From Gallionellaceae bacterium (lineage in GTDB: Bacteria; Pseudomonadota; Gammaproteobacteria; Burkholderiales; Gallionellaceae): a DNA stretch of 10,363 bases. Below, piece after piece: positions 1 through 6,421 of the stretch (position 1 is the first letter of the stretch; every line of letters starts with the position of its first letter). The notes under the pieces were generated by a model. The model did no database searches. It was not told the origin of the DNA and was given only the letters and a program-made list of their open reading frames with translations. Both the position numbers and the translations under genes were made by a program. The stretch covers positions 1 through 10,363 of the forward strand of contig JAUYFR010000350.1 in the NCBI GenBank assembly GCA_030690855.1, given 5' to 3'.

Positions 1-752
1 ATGTGAAGATTTTAGATTATCCCACTCATGCGGCGTCAAAGCCGATTGCCATTATTCCTAACTGCGCGGCAACACGGCACGTGCATTTTGAGTTAGATGG
101 TAGTGGCGTAGCGCAGTTTACTCCGCCAAAAATTGAGGACTACCCTGACGTGCGTTGGCATGCTTCGCCCGATGCGCGTCGCGTGAATTTGGACACGGTG
201 ACGCGTGCGGATATTGCGCAATGGCGCCCCGGCGAGACTTTGCTGTTGTCGGGCAAGCTGTTGACAGGCCGTGATGCGGCGCATAAACGTATTGTCGATC
301 TGTTGGCAAAAGGCGAGAAGTTACCGGCTGGCGTGGATTTTAACGGTCGATTCATTTACTATGTCGGCCCAGTTGACCCCGTGCGGGATGAAGTGGTTGG
401 GCCCGCAGGACCGACAACCGCAACACGGATGGATAAATACACCGAGACGATGTTGGCGCAGACGGGTTTGATTGGCATGATCGGCAAGTCAGAGCGCGGC
501 AAAACGGGTCTCGATGCAATCAAGAAACACGCAGCCGTGTATTTGATGGCAGTAGGCGGAGCAGCCTACTTGGTATCAAAGGCGATACGCAGCGCGAAAG
601 TAGTGGCCTTTGCTGATCTGGGTATGGAAGCGATCTACGAATTTGAAGTAGAGAATATGCCGGTGACGGTGGCGGTGGATACGCTGGGGAATTCGGCGCA
701 TGAGACTGGCCCTGCAGAGTGGAAGAAGCGGATTGCAATAAAGGCAATTTGA
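1..752 (+). CDS. Class I (iron-sulfur) fumarate hydratase, C-terminal part; 5' end outside window
   Basis: Fumarase catalyses reversible hydration of fumarate to L-malate in the TCA cycle, in the cytoplasm. About 249 residues are visible, read in frame from base 3. Members of this single-chain family are about 500-550 residues, so roughly the C-terminal half is present and the GTG at base 3 is an internal codon. Family hallmarks seen are GPTTATRMDKYTE (around visible residues 136-148), GLIGMIGKSERG (155-166), HAAVYLMAVGGAAY (176-189) and DLGMEAIYEFEVENMPV (206-222). The cysteine in PNCAATRH (codon 63-65) lies about 228 residues from the C-terminus, which fits the third 4Fe-4S ligand of E. coli FumA-type enzymes; the other two would lie upstream of the window. 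The stop is TGA at 750-752. No clear rho-independent terminator follows. A fumA/fumB-type symbol cannot be chosen from this fragment. The family call is secure. Confidence 0.95.
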   Translation, partial: VKILDYPTHAASKPIAIIPNCAATRHVHFELDGSGVAQFTPPKIEDYPDVRWHASPDARRVNLDTVTRADIAQWRPGETLLLSGKLLTGRDAAHKRIVDLLAKGEKLPAGVDFNGRFIYYVGPVDPVRDEVVGPAGPTTATRMDKYTETMLAQTGLIGMIGKSERGKTGLDAIKKHAAVYLMAVGGAAYLVSKAIRSAKVVAFADLGMEAIYEFEVENMPVTVAVDTLGNSAHETGPAEWKKRIAIKAI

Positions 753-767
753 TTTTTGTAGTACTAC

Positions 768-790
768 TTTATAAAGATTCGAAGTGGTTC
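768..790 (+). repeat. Two-block motif downstream of fumarase, copy A
   Basis: TTTATAAA (768-775) is followed after 5 bases by GAAGTGGTTC (781-790), starting 16 bases past the fumarase stop. The same two blocks, with one mismatch and a 3-base gap, lie just past the rluB-type stop (4669-4689). A 10-base perfect palindrome, GTAGTACTAC, lies immediately before it (758-767). The role is unknown, and two short AT-rich copies could match by chance. Confidence 0.3.
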
Positions 791-938
791 AGTAACCGTA
801 GCGAGCAACGTCAGAACAAGGCGTGAAAGAACGAAAAGCCGCAGTGTACTGTGATGTACACGAGGGTTTGAGATCTTGAGCAACGCAGTATGGCGTTGCG
901 TATAACCAATGACTTGCTGCGCTTTTTGCAGCTTAGTC
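786..938 (+). other. Gene-free stretch with serial short hairpins and an internal direct repeat
   Basis: Between the fumarase stop and the SRP RNA I see no credible protein gene, but there is dense short symmetry. Seen directly: GGTT/AACC around a 4-base loop (786-797); GTGTAC (844-849) paired with GTACAC (856-861) around a 6-base loop; GCAACGC (880-886) paired with GCGTTGC (893-899) around AGTATG; GCTGC (916-920) paired with GCAGC (928-932), with a weaker outer GAC/GTC at 911-913 and 936-938. GAGCAACG(T)CAG occurs twice, at 803-814 and 878-888, and its GCAACG core can pair alternatively with 894-899. This could be a structured RNA leader, a copy of a dispersed palindromic intergenic repeat, or decayed sequence. 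None of the hairpins is followed by a T-run, so they do not look like intrinsic terminators. The function is unknown. Confidence 0.45.
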
Positions 939-987
939 AGGTCGCTAGTTGCTTCATCAGTAGGTTAATGAGCCATTTCAAAAGTTT

Positions 988-1083
988 GGCGGGTCTCCCC
1001 GCATTGCAATATGGTGAATCTGGTCAGGTCCGGAAGGAAGCAGCCACAGCCAATCGTTGCAAGTGCCGGGGGTAAGGCTCGCC
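988..1083 (+). ncRNA. ffs: Small bacterial signal recognition particle RNA (4.5S RNA)
   Basis: This is the RNA of the signal recognition particle. It binds Ffh (SRP54) and directs ribosomes making inner-membrane proteins to FtsY. The diagnostic apical hairpin GGTCAGGTCCGGAAGG...AGCAGCC starts at 1022, with the GGAA tetraloop at 1032-1035 and the asymmetric loop bases that contact the Ffh M domain. The ends pair: GGCGGGTC (988-995) with GGCTCGCC (1076-1083), giving an 8-bp closing stem with G-U pairs. TGCCGGG on the 3' arm (1065-1071) resembles the matching part of E. coli 4.5S RNA. The length, about 96 nt, suits the short form lacking an Alu domain. Exact ends are inferred from the closing stem. 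No strong promoter hexamers or T-run terminator are visible, so it may be processed from a longer transcript. It lies 46 bases upstream of dnaX. Confidence 0.95.
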
Positions 1084-1118
1084 TCCTTATTTCGAGGGTG
1101 TTTCACTCGATGTGTAAT

Positions 1119-1125
1119 AGGTGGG
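1119..1125 (+). promoter_or_regulatory. Ribosome binding site that sets the dnaX start
   Basis: AGGTGGG lies 4 bases before ATG at 1130. An upstream in-frame GTG at 1121 would sit inside this Shine-Dalgarno sequence, so ATG 1130 is the preferred start. The protein from there begins MSATSVLARKWRP, which matches where DnaX proteins normally begin. Confidence 0.75.
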
Positions 1126-1129
1126 CGAT

Positions 1130-2737
1130 ATGTCGGCAACTTCAGTCTTAGCGCGCAAATGGCGTCCTAAAAACTTCGCTCAACTGGCGGGGCAAGCGCA
1201 CGTCGTGCAAGCGCTGACCAATGCACTGACGCAAAATCGTCTGCATCATGCTTATCTTTTCACTGGCACACGCGGCGTGGGTAAAACTACCATCGCGCGC
1301 ATCTTTGCCAAATCCCTGAATTGTGAATCTGGCGTGACTGCCACGCCCTGCGGCGTGTGTAGAGCATGCACCGAGATTGACAGCGGACGTTTTATCGATA
1401 TGTTGGAATTGGACGCGGCGTCCAATACGCAGGTCGATAACATGCGTGAATTGTTGGAGAGTGCGCTGTATGCGCCGACCAGCGGTCGCTATAAGGTTTA
1501 TCTCATCGACGAAGTTCACATGTTGTCGAAGTCGGCTTTTAATGCGATGTTAAAAACTCTGGAAGAGCCGCCGGCCCATGTGAAATTCATTCTGGCGACG
1601 ACGGATCCGCAAAAAATCCCAGTAACGGTATTGTCGCGTTGCCTGCAGTTCAATCTCAAACAATTGCCGCCCGCGTTAATTCTCACTCATCTTCAATATG
1701 TGCTTGGTGAAGAGAAAATTCCTTTTGAAATTGGCGCGTTAAATTTGGTGGCACGTGCAGCGCAAGGCAGCATGCGTGATGCGCTGAGTTTGATGGATCA
1801 AGCGATTGCTTATTCGTCAGGCCAAGTAGATGAAGCGCTAGTGCGCACCATGCTGGGGGCGATTGATCAAGGATATCTATTTGATTTATTAGGGTATTTA
1901 TTATCTGGCGACGGCCCTGCTTTATTGCGTATTGCAGATGACATGGCGATTCGCAGCATTGCGTTTGACGCGGCGTTACAAGATTTAGCAACACTGTTGC
2001 ATCGCATTGCCTTAGCGCAAACCATTCCCCAGGCGATTGCGGATGATGAGCCAGAGCGTGCGCGCTTGATGGAATTGGCGCAGCAATTTACGCCAGAAGA
2101 AATTCAGCTAAATTATCAAATCGCAATTCACGGGCGTAATGAAATTGATCTTGCTCCAGATGAATATGCCGGATTCACTATGACTTTGTTGCGTATGCTG
2201 GCGTTTGCATCGCAGGCATCTGTTGCAGCCGTCAGTGCGTCTGCGATTAAAACGCAACCGAGCGTTGTACCAAAAACCTTAATACCCTCAACAACAGAAG
2301 TCAAGGCTTCTGCTCCAGTGACAGCTGCGCCTGTCGTTCGTCAGGAAATGGGCGCCTCGCTGGATTGGGGAACCTTGGTGTCGCAACTTAATTTACAAGG
2401 CATGGCGCGTGAATTGGCCAAGCATAGTGTGCTCGGTAGCTTTGCTGAGGGCCGTATGATTTTAAATTTAGCACCTCAGCACAAACATTTGCAGAGTAAC
2501 AAAAGCGCACAAGAAAAATTGCAGGCAGCGTTGGGTGAATATTTTGCTCAGCCAGTTAAGCTTGTTATCGAGCTTGGTACATCAGTGTCTGCGGCAACGC
2601 CTGCAGCAGTTGAGCAACAAGAGAAGCAAACACGTCAGCAGCAAGCAGAAGAAGCCATTAAGCAAGATGCCTTTGTGCGTGAGGCTCAGGCCGTGTTGGG
2701 TGCGCAAATTATCGAGAATTCAATCAAGCCTATCTAA
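1130..2737 (+). CDS. dnaX: DNA polymerase III subunit tau (clamp-loader ATPase)
   Basis: DnaX is the ATPase motor of the clamp-loader complex that places the beta clamp on DNA; tau also links the loader to the polymerase core and DnaB helicase. From ATG 1130 the protein has 535 residues. Seen: LARKWRP at the N-terminus, Walker A GTRGVGKT (46-53), four zinc-ligand cysteines (C65, C74, C77, C80), Walker B LIDEVH (125-130), sensor-1 ATTDP (156-160) and the SRC motif with the arginine finger (169-171). Residues up to about 360 form domains I-III. A low-complexity Ala/Pro/Thr/Val linker (about 362-408) leads to a tau-type C-terminal domain beginning at LDWGTLVSQL (411). It is shorter than E. coli tau (643 residues), mostly through a short linker. 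I see no A AAA AAG slippery heptamer, so a frameshifted gamma form is not evident. It follows ffs and leads into ybaB with a 23-base gap. Confidence 0.97.
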   Translation: MSATSVLARKWRPKNFAQLAGQAHVVQALTNALTQNRLHHAYLFTGTRGVGKTTIARIFAKSLNCESGVTATPCGVCRACTEIDSGRFIDMLELDAASNTQVDNMRELLESALYAPTSGRYKVYLIDEVHMLSKSAFNAMLKTLEEPPAHVKFILATTDPQKIPVTVLSRCLQFNLKQLPPALILTHLQYVLGEEKIPFEIGALNLVARAAQGSMRDALSLMDQAIAYSSGQVDEALVRTMLGAIDQGYLFDLLGYLLSGDGPALLRIADDMAIRSIAFDAALQDLATLLHRIALAQTIPQAIADDEPERARLMELAQQFTPEEIQLNYQIAIHGRNEIDLAPDEYAGFTMTLLRMLAFASQASVAAVSASAIKTQPSVVPKTLIPSTTEVKASAPVTAAPVVRQEMGASLDWGTLVSQLNLQGMARELAKHSVLGSFAEGRMILNLAPQHKHLQSNKSAQEKLQAALGEYFAQPVKLVIELGTSVSAATPAAVEQQEKQTRQQQAEEAIKQDAFVREAQAVLGAQIIENSIKPI

Positions 2738-2760
2738 CTATAATTTGGAGGATGTCGTAA

Positions 2761-3078
2761 ATGATGAAGGGTGGAATCGCAGGTTTAATGAAGCAAGCGC
2801 AGCAAATGCAAGCGAATATGAAAAAAGCGCAAGAAGAATTGGCGACGATTGAAGTAGAAGGGCAGTCTGGTTCAGGTATGGTTAAAGTAACCATGACCTG
2901 TGCGCATGATGTGCGCCGCATTTTGCTTGACGCTAGCGTGATGGATGACAAAGAAATGTTGGAAGATTTGATCGTGGCTGCACTGCAAGATGCCAATAAA
3001 AAAGCCACGGAAACCTCGAAGCAACGGATGGGTGGCTTCACGGCCAATTTGCCACCGGGCATGAGCTTACCCTTTTAG
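2761..3078 (+). CDS. ybaB: YbaB/EbfC family nucleoid-associated protein
   Basis: This is a small dimeric DNA-binding protein of the YbaB/EbfC family. Members bind DNA across the nucleoid and are almost always encoded between dnaX and recR. The 105 residues match the family length. The N-terminus is a long amphipathic helix rich in Met, Gln and Lys (MKQAQQMQANMKKAQEELA, about 10-28). The conserved strand segment with GSGMVKVTM (37-45) follows, then DKEMLEDLIVAALQDANKKA (63-82), and the usual Gly/Pro-rich tail GGFTANLPPGMSLPF (91-105). GGAGG at 2747-2751 lies 9 bases before ATG 2761; the adjacent ATG at 2764 is a less well spaced alternative. The stop directly abuts recR. The family is secure; its exact cellular role is known only in general terms. 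Confidence 0.95.
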   Translation: MMKGGIAGLMKQAQQMQANMKKAQEELATIEVEGQSGSGMVKVTMTCAHDVRRILLDASVMDDKEMLEDLIVAALQDANKKATETSKQRMGGFTANLPPGMSLPF

Positions 3079-3678
3079 ATGAATACACCTTCCAGTTTGG
3101 AAGATCTGATTACGGCGTTGCGCTGCTTGCCCGGCGTAGGGCCGAAGTCGGCACAACGCATGGCCTATCATCTGTTGCAACGTGATCGACCTGCGGCACT
3201 GCAATTGGCGCAATCGTTAAATCATGCCGTCGAAAGTGTGAAGCACTGTAGTAAATGCAACAACTTTTCTGAAGAAGAGGTGTGTGTATTGTGTCGCTCT
3301 GAGCGGAGCGAGCAACATTTACTTTGTGTAGTAGAGATGCCTTCCGATATGTTAATGATGGAGCAGACGCAATGTTTTCGCGGTATGTATTTTGTGTTGA
3401 TGGGGCGACTTTCGCCTTTGGATGGCATCGGTGCGCGTGAGTTACCGTTTGAGAGATTACTCATGCGGGCGCAAGAATTGAAGTGCGAAGTCATTCTGGC
3501 GACCAACTTTACGGTGGAAGGTGAAGCGACTGCGCATTACCTCGCTACCCTGTTGCGCGCGCAAGGTATTAAGGTTTCACGCATCGCCAGAGGGCTGCCG
3601 GTGGGTGGTGAATTAGAGCACGTAGATAGCGGTACCTTGGCACAAGCTGTGCTGGAAAGACGTTTGGTAACTGAATGA
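3079..3678 (+). CDS. recR: Recombination mediator protein RecR
   Basis: RecR works with RecO (and RecF) to load RecA on SSB-coated single-stranded DNA at gaps in the RecFOR repair pathway. The 199 residues match the family length of about 200. Visible domains in order are a helix-hairpin-helix region (LRCLPGVGPKSAQRMAYHLL, residues 14-33), a four-cysteine zinc finger (C57, C60, C69, C72), then a Toprim domain from about 80 with VVEMPSDMLMMEQT (84-97) and LMGRLSPLDGIG (107-118). The gene starts on the base after the ybaB stop (TAGATG), with no strong Shine-Dalgarno of its own, so translational coupling to ybaB is likely. Its TGA overlaps the ATG of the next gene. Confidence 0.97.
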   Translation: MNTPSSLEDLITALRCLPGVGPKSAQRMAYHLLQRDRPAALQLAQSLNHAVESVKHCSKCNNFSEEEVCVLCRSERSEQHLLCVVEMPSDMLMMEQTQCFRGMYFVLMGRLSPLDGIGARELPFERLLMRAQELKCEVILATNFTVEGEATAHYLATLLRAQGIKVSRIARGLPVGGELEHVDSGTLAQAVLERRLVTE

Positions 3679-4661
3679 ATGACGAGCTAGAACAAGAGTT
3701 GGCCCAAGAAGAGCAGCAGGGTGAGCGTTTGCAAAAGATATTGGCACAAGCAGGTGTTGGTTCACGTCGTGAGATGGAAGCTTGGATTGTGGCAGGTCGC
3801 GTGACGCTGAATGGTGAGGTGGCAACATTGGGAATGCGTGCGGTCGAAGGCGATGTCGTCGGTGCCGATAAGCGAGTCATCCATGTGAAAGGTCAGGCGG
3901 AGCAGGCCGCGCCGCGTGTCTTGCTATACCACAAGCAGGAGGGGGAGATTGTTAGCCGTGACGATCCTGAGAGCCGTAAGAGTGTGTTTGAAAAATTACC
4001 CAAGCTACGTGGGCAAAAATGGATCGCCATAGGTCGGCTGGATTTTAATACCAGCGGACTGTTAATTTTTACCACCTCAGGTGAGTTGGCCAATCGGCTG
4101 ATGCATCCACGCTTTGAAGTAGAACGCGAATATGCGGTGCGCGTGCAAGGTGTGATGACCGATGAGCAGATGCGCCAAATGGTCAAAGAAGGCCTTGAGC
4201 TGGAAGATGGTCTGGTGCGCTTTGATAAATTGAGCGACGAAGGTGGTGAGGGATTTAACCATTGGTATCGACTTGTGCTAAAAGAAGGGCGCAATCGTGT
4301 AGTGCGCCGTACCTTTGAGGCTCTCGGTTTGACGGTTAGCCGTTTAATGCGGGTGCGCTTTGGTATTGTTAATTTGCCGCCAAGTATTAAGCGCGGCAAG
4401 ATGGCCGAGCTTGGCACGGGTGAGGTCGAAATGATTCTCGACTGGGTGGGAATGCCGATGCCTCAGCCTGTACAGGCGTCTCCTGCGCCGAGAAAATCGG
4501 TTCGTCCGCGCACGAATAAGTCAGAAAATGAGGACTTATCTGGCCAGATGCGAGAGAATCGCGAGATTGCTACAATTACACCAAAGAGTGTAAAAGCTAA
4601 AGGCAGGCGAGGTCAGGCTGACATGTCGCGTGCGCGAGAGCATCGTAAAGGCACTCGCTGA
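3675..4661 (+). CDS. rluB: 23S rRNA pseudouridine synthase, RluB type (RsuA/RluB/E/F family)
   Basis: This enzyme isomerises a uridine in rRNA to pseudouridine; RluB of E. coli acts on U2605 of 23S rRNA. Of 328 residues, the N-terminus is an acidic leader (1-16), then an S4 RNA-binding domain (ERLQKILAQAGVGSRREMEAWI, split at about 17-38, through RVTLNGEVA 42-50). The catalytic domain has the active-site aspartate D123 in GRLDFNTSGLLIFTT (120-134), then REYAVRVQGV (151-160) and KEGRNRVVRRTFEALG (203-218). The C-terminal tail from about 265 is basic and low complexity, ending in RAREHRKGTR, a common RNA-binding extension in this family. It makes the protein longer than E. coli RluB (291). ATGA overlap with recR suggests coupled translation. 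RluB rather than RsuA or RluF is inferred from length, tail and the S4 sequence. Confidence 0.88.
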   Translation: MNDELEQELAQEEQQGERLQKILAQAGVGSRREMEAWIVAGRVTLNGEVATLGMRAVEGDVVGADKRVIHVKGQAEQAAPRVLLYHKQEGEIVSRDDPESRKSVFEKLPKLRGQKWIAIGRLDFNTSGLLIFTTSGELANRLMHPRFEVEREYAVRVQGVMTDEQMRQMVKEGLELEDGLVRFDKLSDEGGEGFNHWYRLVLKEGRNRVVRRTFEALGLTVSRLMRVRFGIVNLPPSIKRGKMAELGTGEVEMILDWVGMPMPQPVQASPAPRKSVRPRTNKSENEDLSGQMRENREIATITPKSVKAKGRRGQADMSRAREHRKGTR

Positions 4662-4668
4662 TAATGGT

Positions 4669-4689
4669 TTTATAAAACTGAAGTGATTC
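4669..4689 (+). repeat. Two-block motif downstream of rluB, copy B
   Basis: TTTATAAA (4669-4676) is followed after 3 bases by GAAGTGATTC (4680-4689), beginning 8 bases past the rluB-type stop. It matches copy A at 768-790 in all 8 and in 9 of 10 block positions. The first block lies within a 12-base perfect palindrome, GTTTTATAAAAC (4667-4678). The motif is in the only gap upstream of the cyclase gene, so it could be part of that gene's control region; it could equally be chance. Confidence 0.3.
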
Positions 4690-4728
4690 GAATAGAGAGC
4701 AGCGGTCGTATTTTTGAGATTAGATCGA

Positions 4729-5970
4729 ATGGATGAACCGGTAAGTAAGACGATAATATGCAGTATATTTTTCTTGGATATTGTTGAATATTCAAAGAAA
4801 TCTGTTGCTGGGCAAATTTCGCTCAAGGAGCGTTTTAACTCTTTTTTATCGGAAGCTATTCGTGATGTGCCTGTGAACGAAAGAATTATTTTGGACACGG
4901 GAGATGGTGCTGCCATTAGCTTTTTGGGGGATGTGGAGGATGCACTCCTCGCCGCTTTGAGTATGCGGCGTAGCTTAGAGAGTGAAGTTGGACGACTAGA
5001 TCCGCCAGTGCTAGTGCGTATGGGGATAAATTTGGGCCCTGTGCGCTTGGTAAAAGATATTAATGGACACCCCAATATTGTAGGTGATGGCGTTAATGTA
5101 GCTCAGCGTGTAATGAGCTTTTCTGCGCCTGGACAAATCTTGGTTTCACGCTCTTATTTTGATGCGGCCTCACGGTTGTCACACGATTACGTGGGTATGT
5201 TTCTCTACCTCGGTTCTCGCACAGATAAGCATGTCCGTGAACATGAGGTTTATGAAATTGGTTCCCCTGATGAAAACGGGAAATTTCAGCGGCACGGTTC
5301 ATCCTCTGGAGATCGCAATCCTTTTGTTGCCGTATTAGCAAGCCGTTATCAAGATTTAAAAATTCATCTTTTGAGTGTGTTTAAACAGGGTTCTTTGCAA
5401 AAGAAAATTACGTATGGATTGCTTTTAGCTTTGCCGGTTTTATTATCGACATTATTAATGGTTAAGCACTTTTCTAAGCCATCGGCCACAAGCGTAGCTG
5501 CGGTCAACAACGCTCAGGTAGAGGCTGCTACGGTTACTAATAAGCAGCGAATAGAGCTGCCACGTGCAGTATCTGGTGTTGCTAATGTCGAAAAATCAAA
5601 TGCTAAAAAGGAAAAGCAGCAGGACGTAAAAAATGTTGTAAAACCTCCTAAGGTTGGAAGTAAGCCAGAGGATATGACGGCGGCAGAGGTGATGGCTAAG
5701 GCCAAAGGCGGCAAATCAAATCAGCCCGTTAGTTCAGAAGATGCGTTGTCTTCAACGCAGGGGCTTATTACATTCTCCATTAGGCCCTGGGGTGAGGTAT
5801 ACCTAGATGGTAAGATGATAGGCGTAAGCCCCCCTCTGAATAAATTAAAGGTTGGGGCAGGCGAGCACGTGATTGAGGTTAAGAATACAAATCTTCCTTC
5901 GCATAAAGAAACCCTAAAAATCAAAGCTGGGGTGAAAATTATAATAAATCACAAGTTCGCTAATAGCTAG
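4729..5970 (+). CDS. Class III nucleotide cyclase-like protein with one TM helix and a C-terminal PEGA domain
   Basis: This is a signalling protein of 413 residues from ATG 4729; an in-frame TTG at 4714 would add five residues, and neither start has a strong ribosome site. A class III adenylate/guanylate cyclase domain spans about 8-178. Metal-binding aspartates are D17 (FFLDIVEYS) and D59 (DTGDG). Transition-state residues N123 and R127 are in GDGVNVAQRV. The two positions that normally select adenine (Lys, and Asp or Thr) appear to be Leu55 and Asn116, so the substrate is uncertain. One membrane helix follows (about 228-245), then a polar low-complexity linker (about 250-340) and a PEGA domain (about 346-410: ITFSIRPWGEVYLDGKMIG...). 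With the cyclase in the cytoplasm, the PEGA domain would be periplasmic. PEGA is often linked to cell-envelope or surface-layer binding. The lipoprotein gene follows after 23 bases, suggesting one operon. Confidence 0.85.
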   Translation: MDEPVSKTIICSIFFLDIVEYSKKSVAGQISLKERFNSFLSEAIRDVPVNERIILDTGDGAAISFLGDVEDALLAALSMRRSLESEVGRLDPPVLVRMGINLGPVRLVKDINGHPNIVGDGVNVAQRVMSFSAPGQILVSRSYFDAASRLSHDYVGMFLYLGSRTDKHVREHEVYEIGSPDENGKFQRHGSSSGDRNPFVAVLASRYQDLKIHLLSVFKQGSLQKKITYGLLLALPVLLSTLLMVKHFSKPSATSVAAVNNAQVEAATVTNKQRIELPRAVSGVANVEKSNAKKEKQQDVKNVVKPPKVGSKPEDMTAAEVMAKAKGGKSNQPVSSEDALSSTQGLITFSIRPWGEVYLDGKMIGVSPPLNKLKVGAGEHVIEVKNTNLPSHKETLKIKAGVKIIINHKFANS

Positions 5971-5993
5971 ATCGATCTTGAATAGGAGAGAAA

Positions 5994-6410
5994 ATGTCGG
6001 TGCGTAGCAAAACTATTTTTGTAATTGCGATGGTTTTTTTTATGTTGAGCGGCTGTAGTAATTTACAGCGTTGTGAACAGTCACCTGAAGTAAGGTTGTT
6101 CAGAACCCCAACGGAATTTATGGTTAATGTGGGAATTAAGAGTTTTGAGGATGGCAATTATGCTGGGTCTGAAATGATTTTACAGAACCTGCTTGACTCA
6201 AAAAACTCTACTAAGAATGAAAAAGTTTTGGCCAATAAATATTTGGCGTTTATGCATTGCCTGTCCCCTAAGGATGAAAAGAGGCAATGCCGCGAGCATT
6301 TCAATAAAATTTTCGAAACCAATCCAAATTTTGAATTAACTCCTGCTGAAGCTAGTCATCCAATGTGGGGACCGGTGTTTCGCAGCGCTAAAGAGAAGCA
6401 AGTCAAATAG
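5994..6410 (+). CDS. Small TPR-like lipoprotein, TssQ-family-like
   Basis: A 138-residue lipoprotein precursor. The signal peptide has basic residues at 4-6, a hydrophobic core (7-18) and the lipobox LSGC with C21 as the lipidation site. Residue 22 is Ser, not Asp, so outer-membrane sorting is possible. The mature part looks like one or two helical TPR-type repeats: VGIKSFEDGNYAGSEMILQNLL (46-67, split here at the gap) and LANKYLAFMHC (79-89). It has a conserved-looking cysteine pair, C89 and C99, then FNKIFETNPNFELTPAEAS and the closing HPMWGPVFRSAK (122-133). From memory, the LAF.HC...C..F...P.F.L...E..HP.WGPVF pattern is that of the TssQ family of T6SS-associated lipoproteins. No T6SS gene is visible here, so a secretion role should not be assumed. 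A strong AGGAGAG (5984-5990) precedes ATG 5994. The gene is visibly more AT-rich than the dnaX-recR block. Confidence 0.75.
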   Translation: MSVRSKTIFVIAMVFFMLSGCSNLQRCEQSPEVRLFRTPTEFMVNVGIKSFEDGNYAGSEMILQNLLDSKNSTKNEKVLANKYLAFMHCLSPKDEKRQCREHFNKIFETNPNFELTPAEASHPMWGPVFRSAKEKQVK

Positions 6411-6421
6411 ACCCCCTTAAC

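Noticed and set aside
890..1075. Open frame of 61 codons on the plus strand between the fumarase and dnaX
   Set aside because: It runs through the conserved SRP RNA, has no family resemblance and no good ribosome site; the RNA gene explains the sequence.
1093..1109. Imperfect hairpin CGAGGGTG/CACTCG as a terminator of the SRP RNA
   Set aside because: The stem needs a two-base bulge and no T-run follows; readthrough into dnaX is as likely.
3893..4417. 174-codon minus-strand open frame opposite the pseudouridine synthase gene
   Set aside because: It is Ser/Arg/Pro-rich with no motif, and lies wholly antisense to a gene with clear catalytic motifs.
4667..4678. GTTTTATAAAAC palindrome as an intrinsic terminator after rluB
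   Set aside because: It is AT-only apart from its end bases, has no loop when perfect and no following T-run, so it would not make a stable terminator.
4536..5075. 179-codon minus-strand open frame across the rluB end and cyclase start
   Set aside because: It covers the antisense of the conserved cyclase core and has no recognisable domain or ribosome site.
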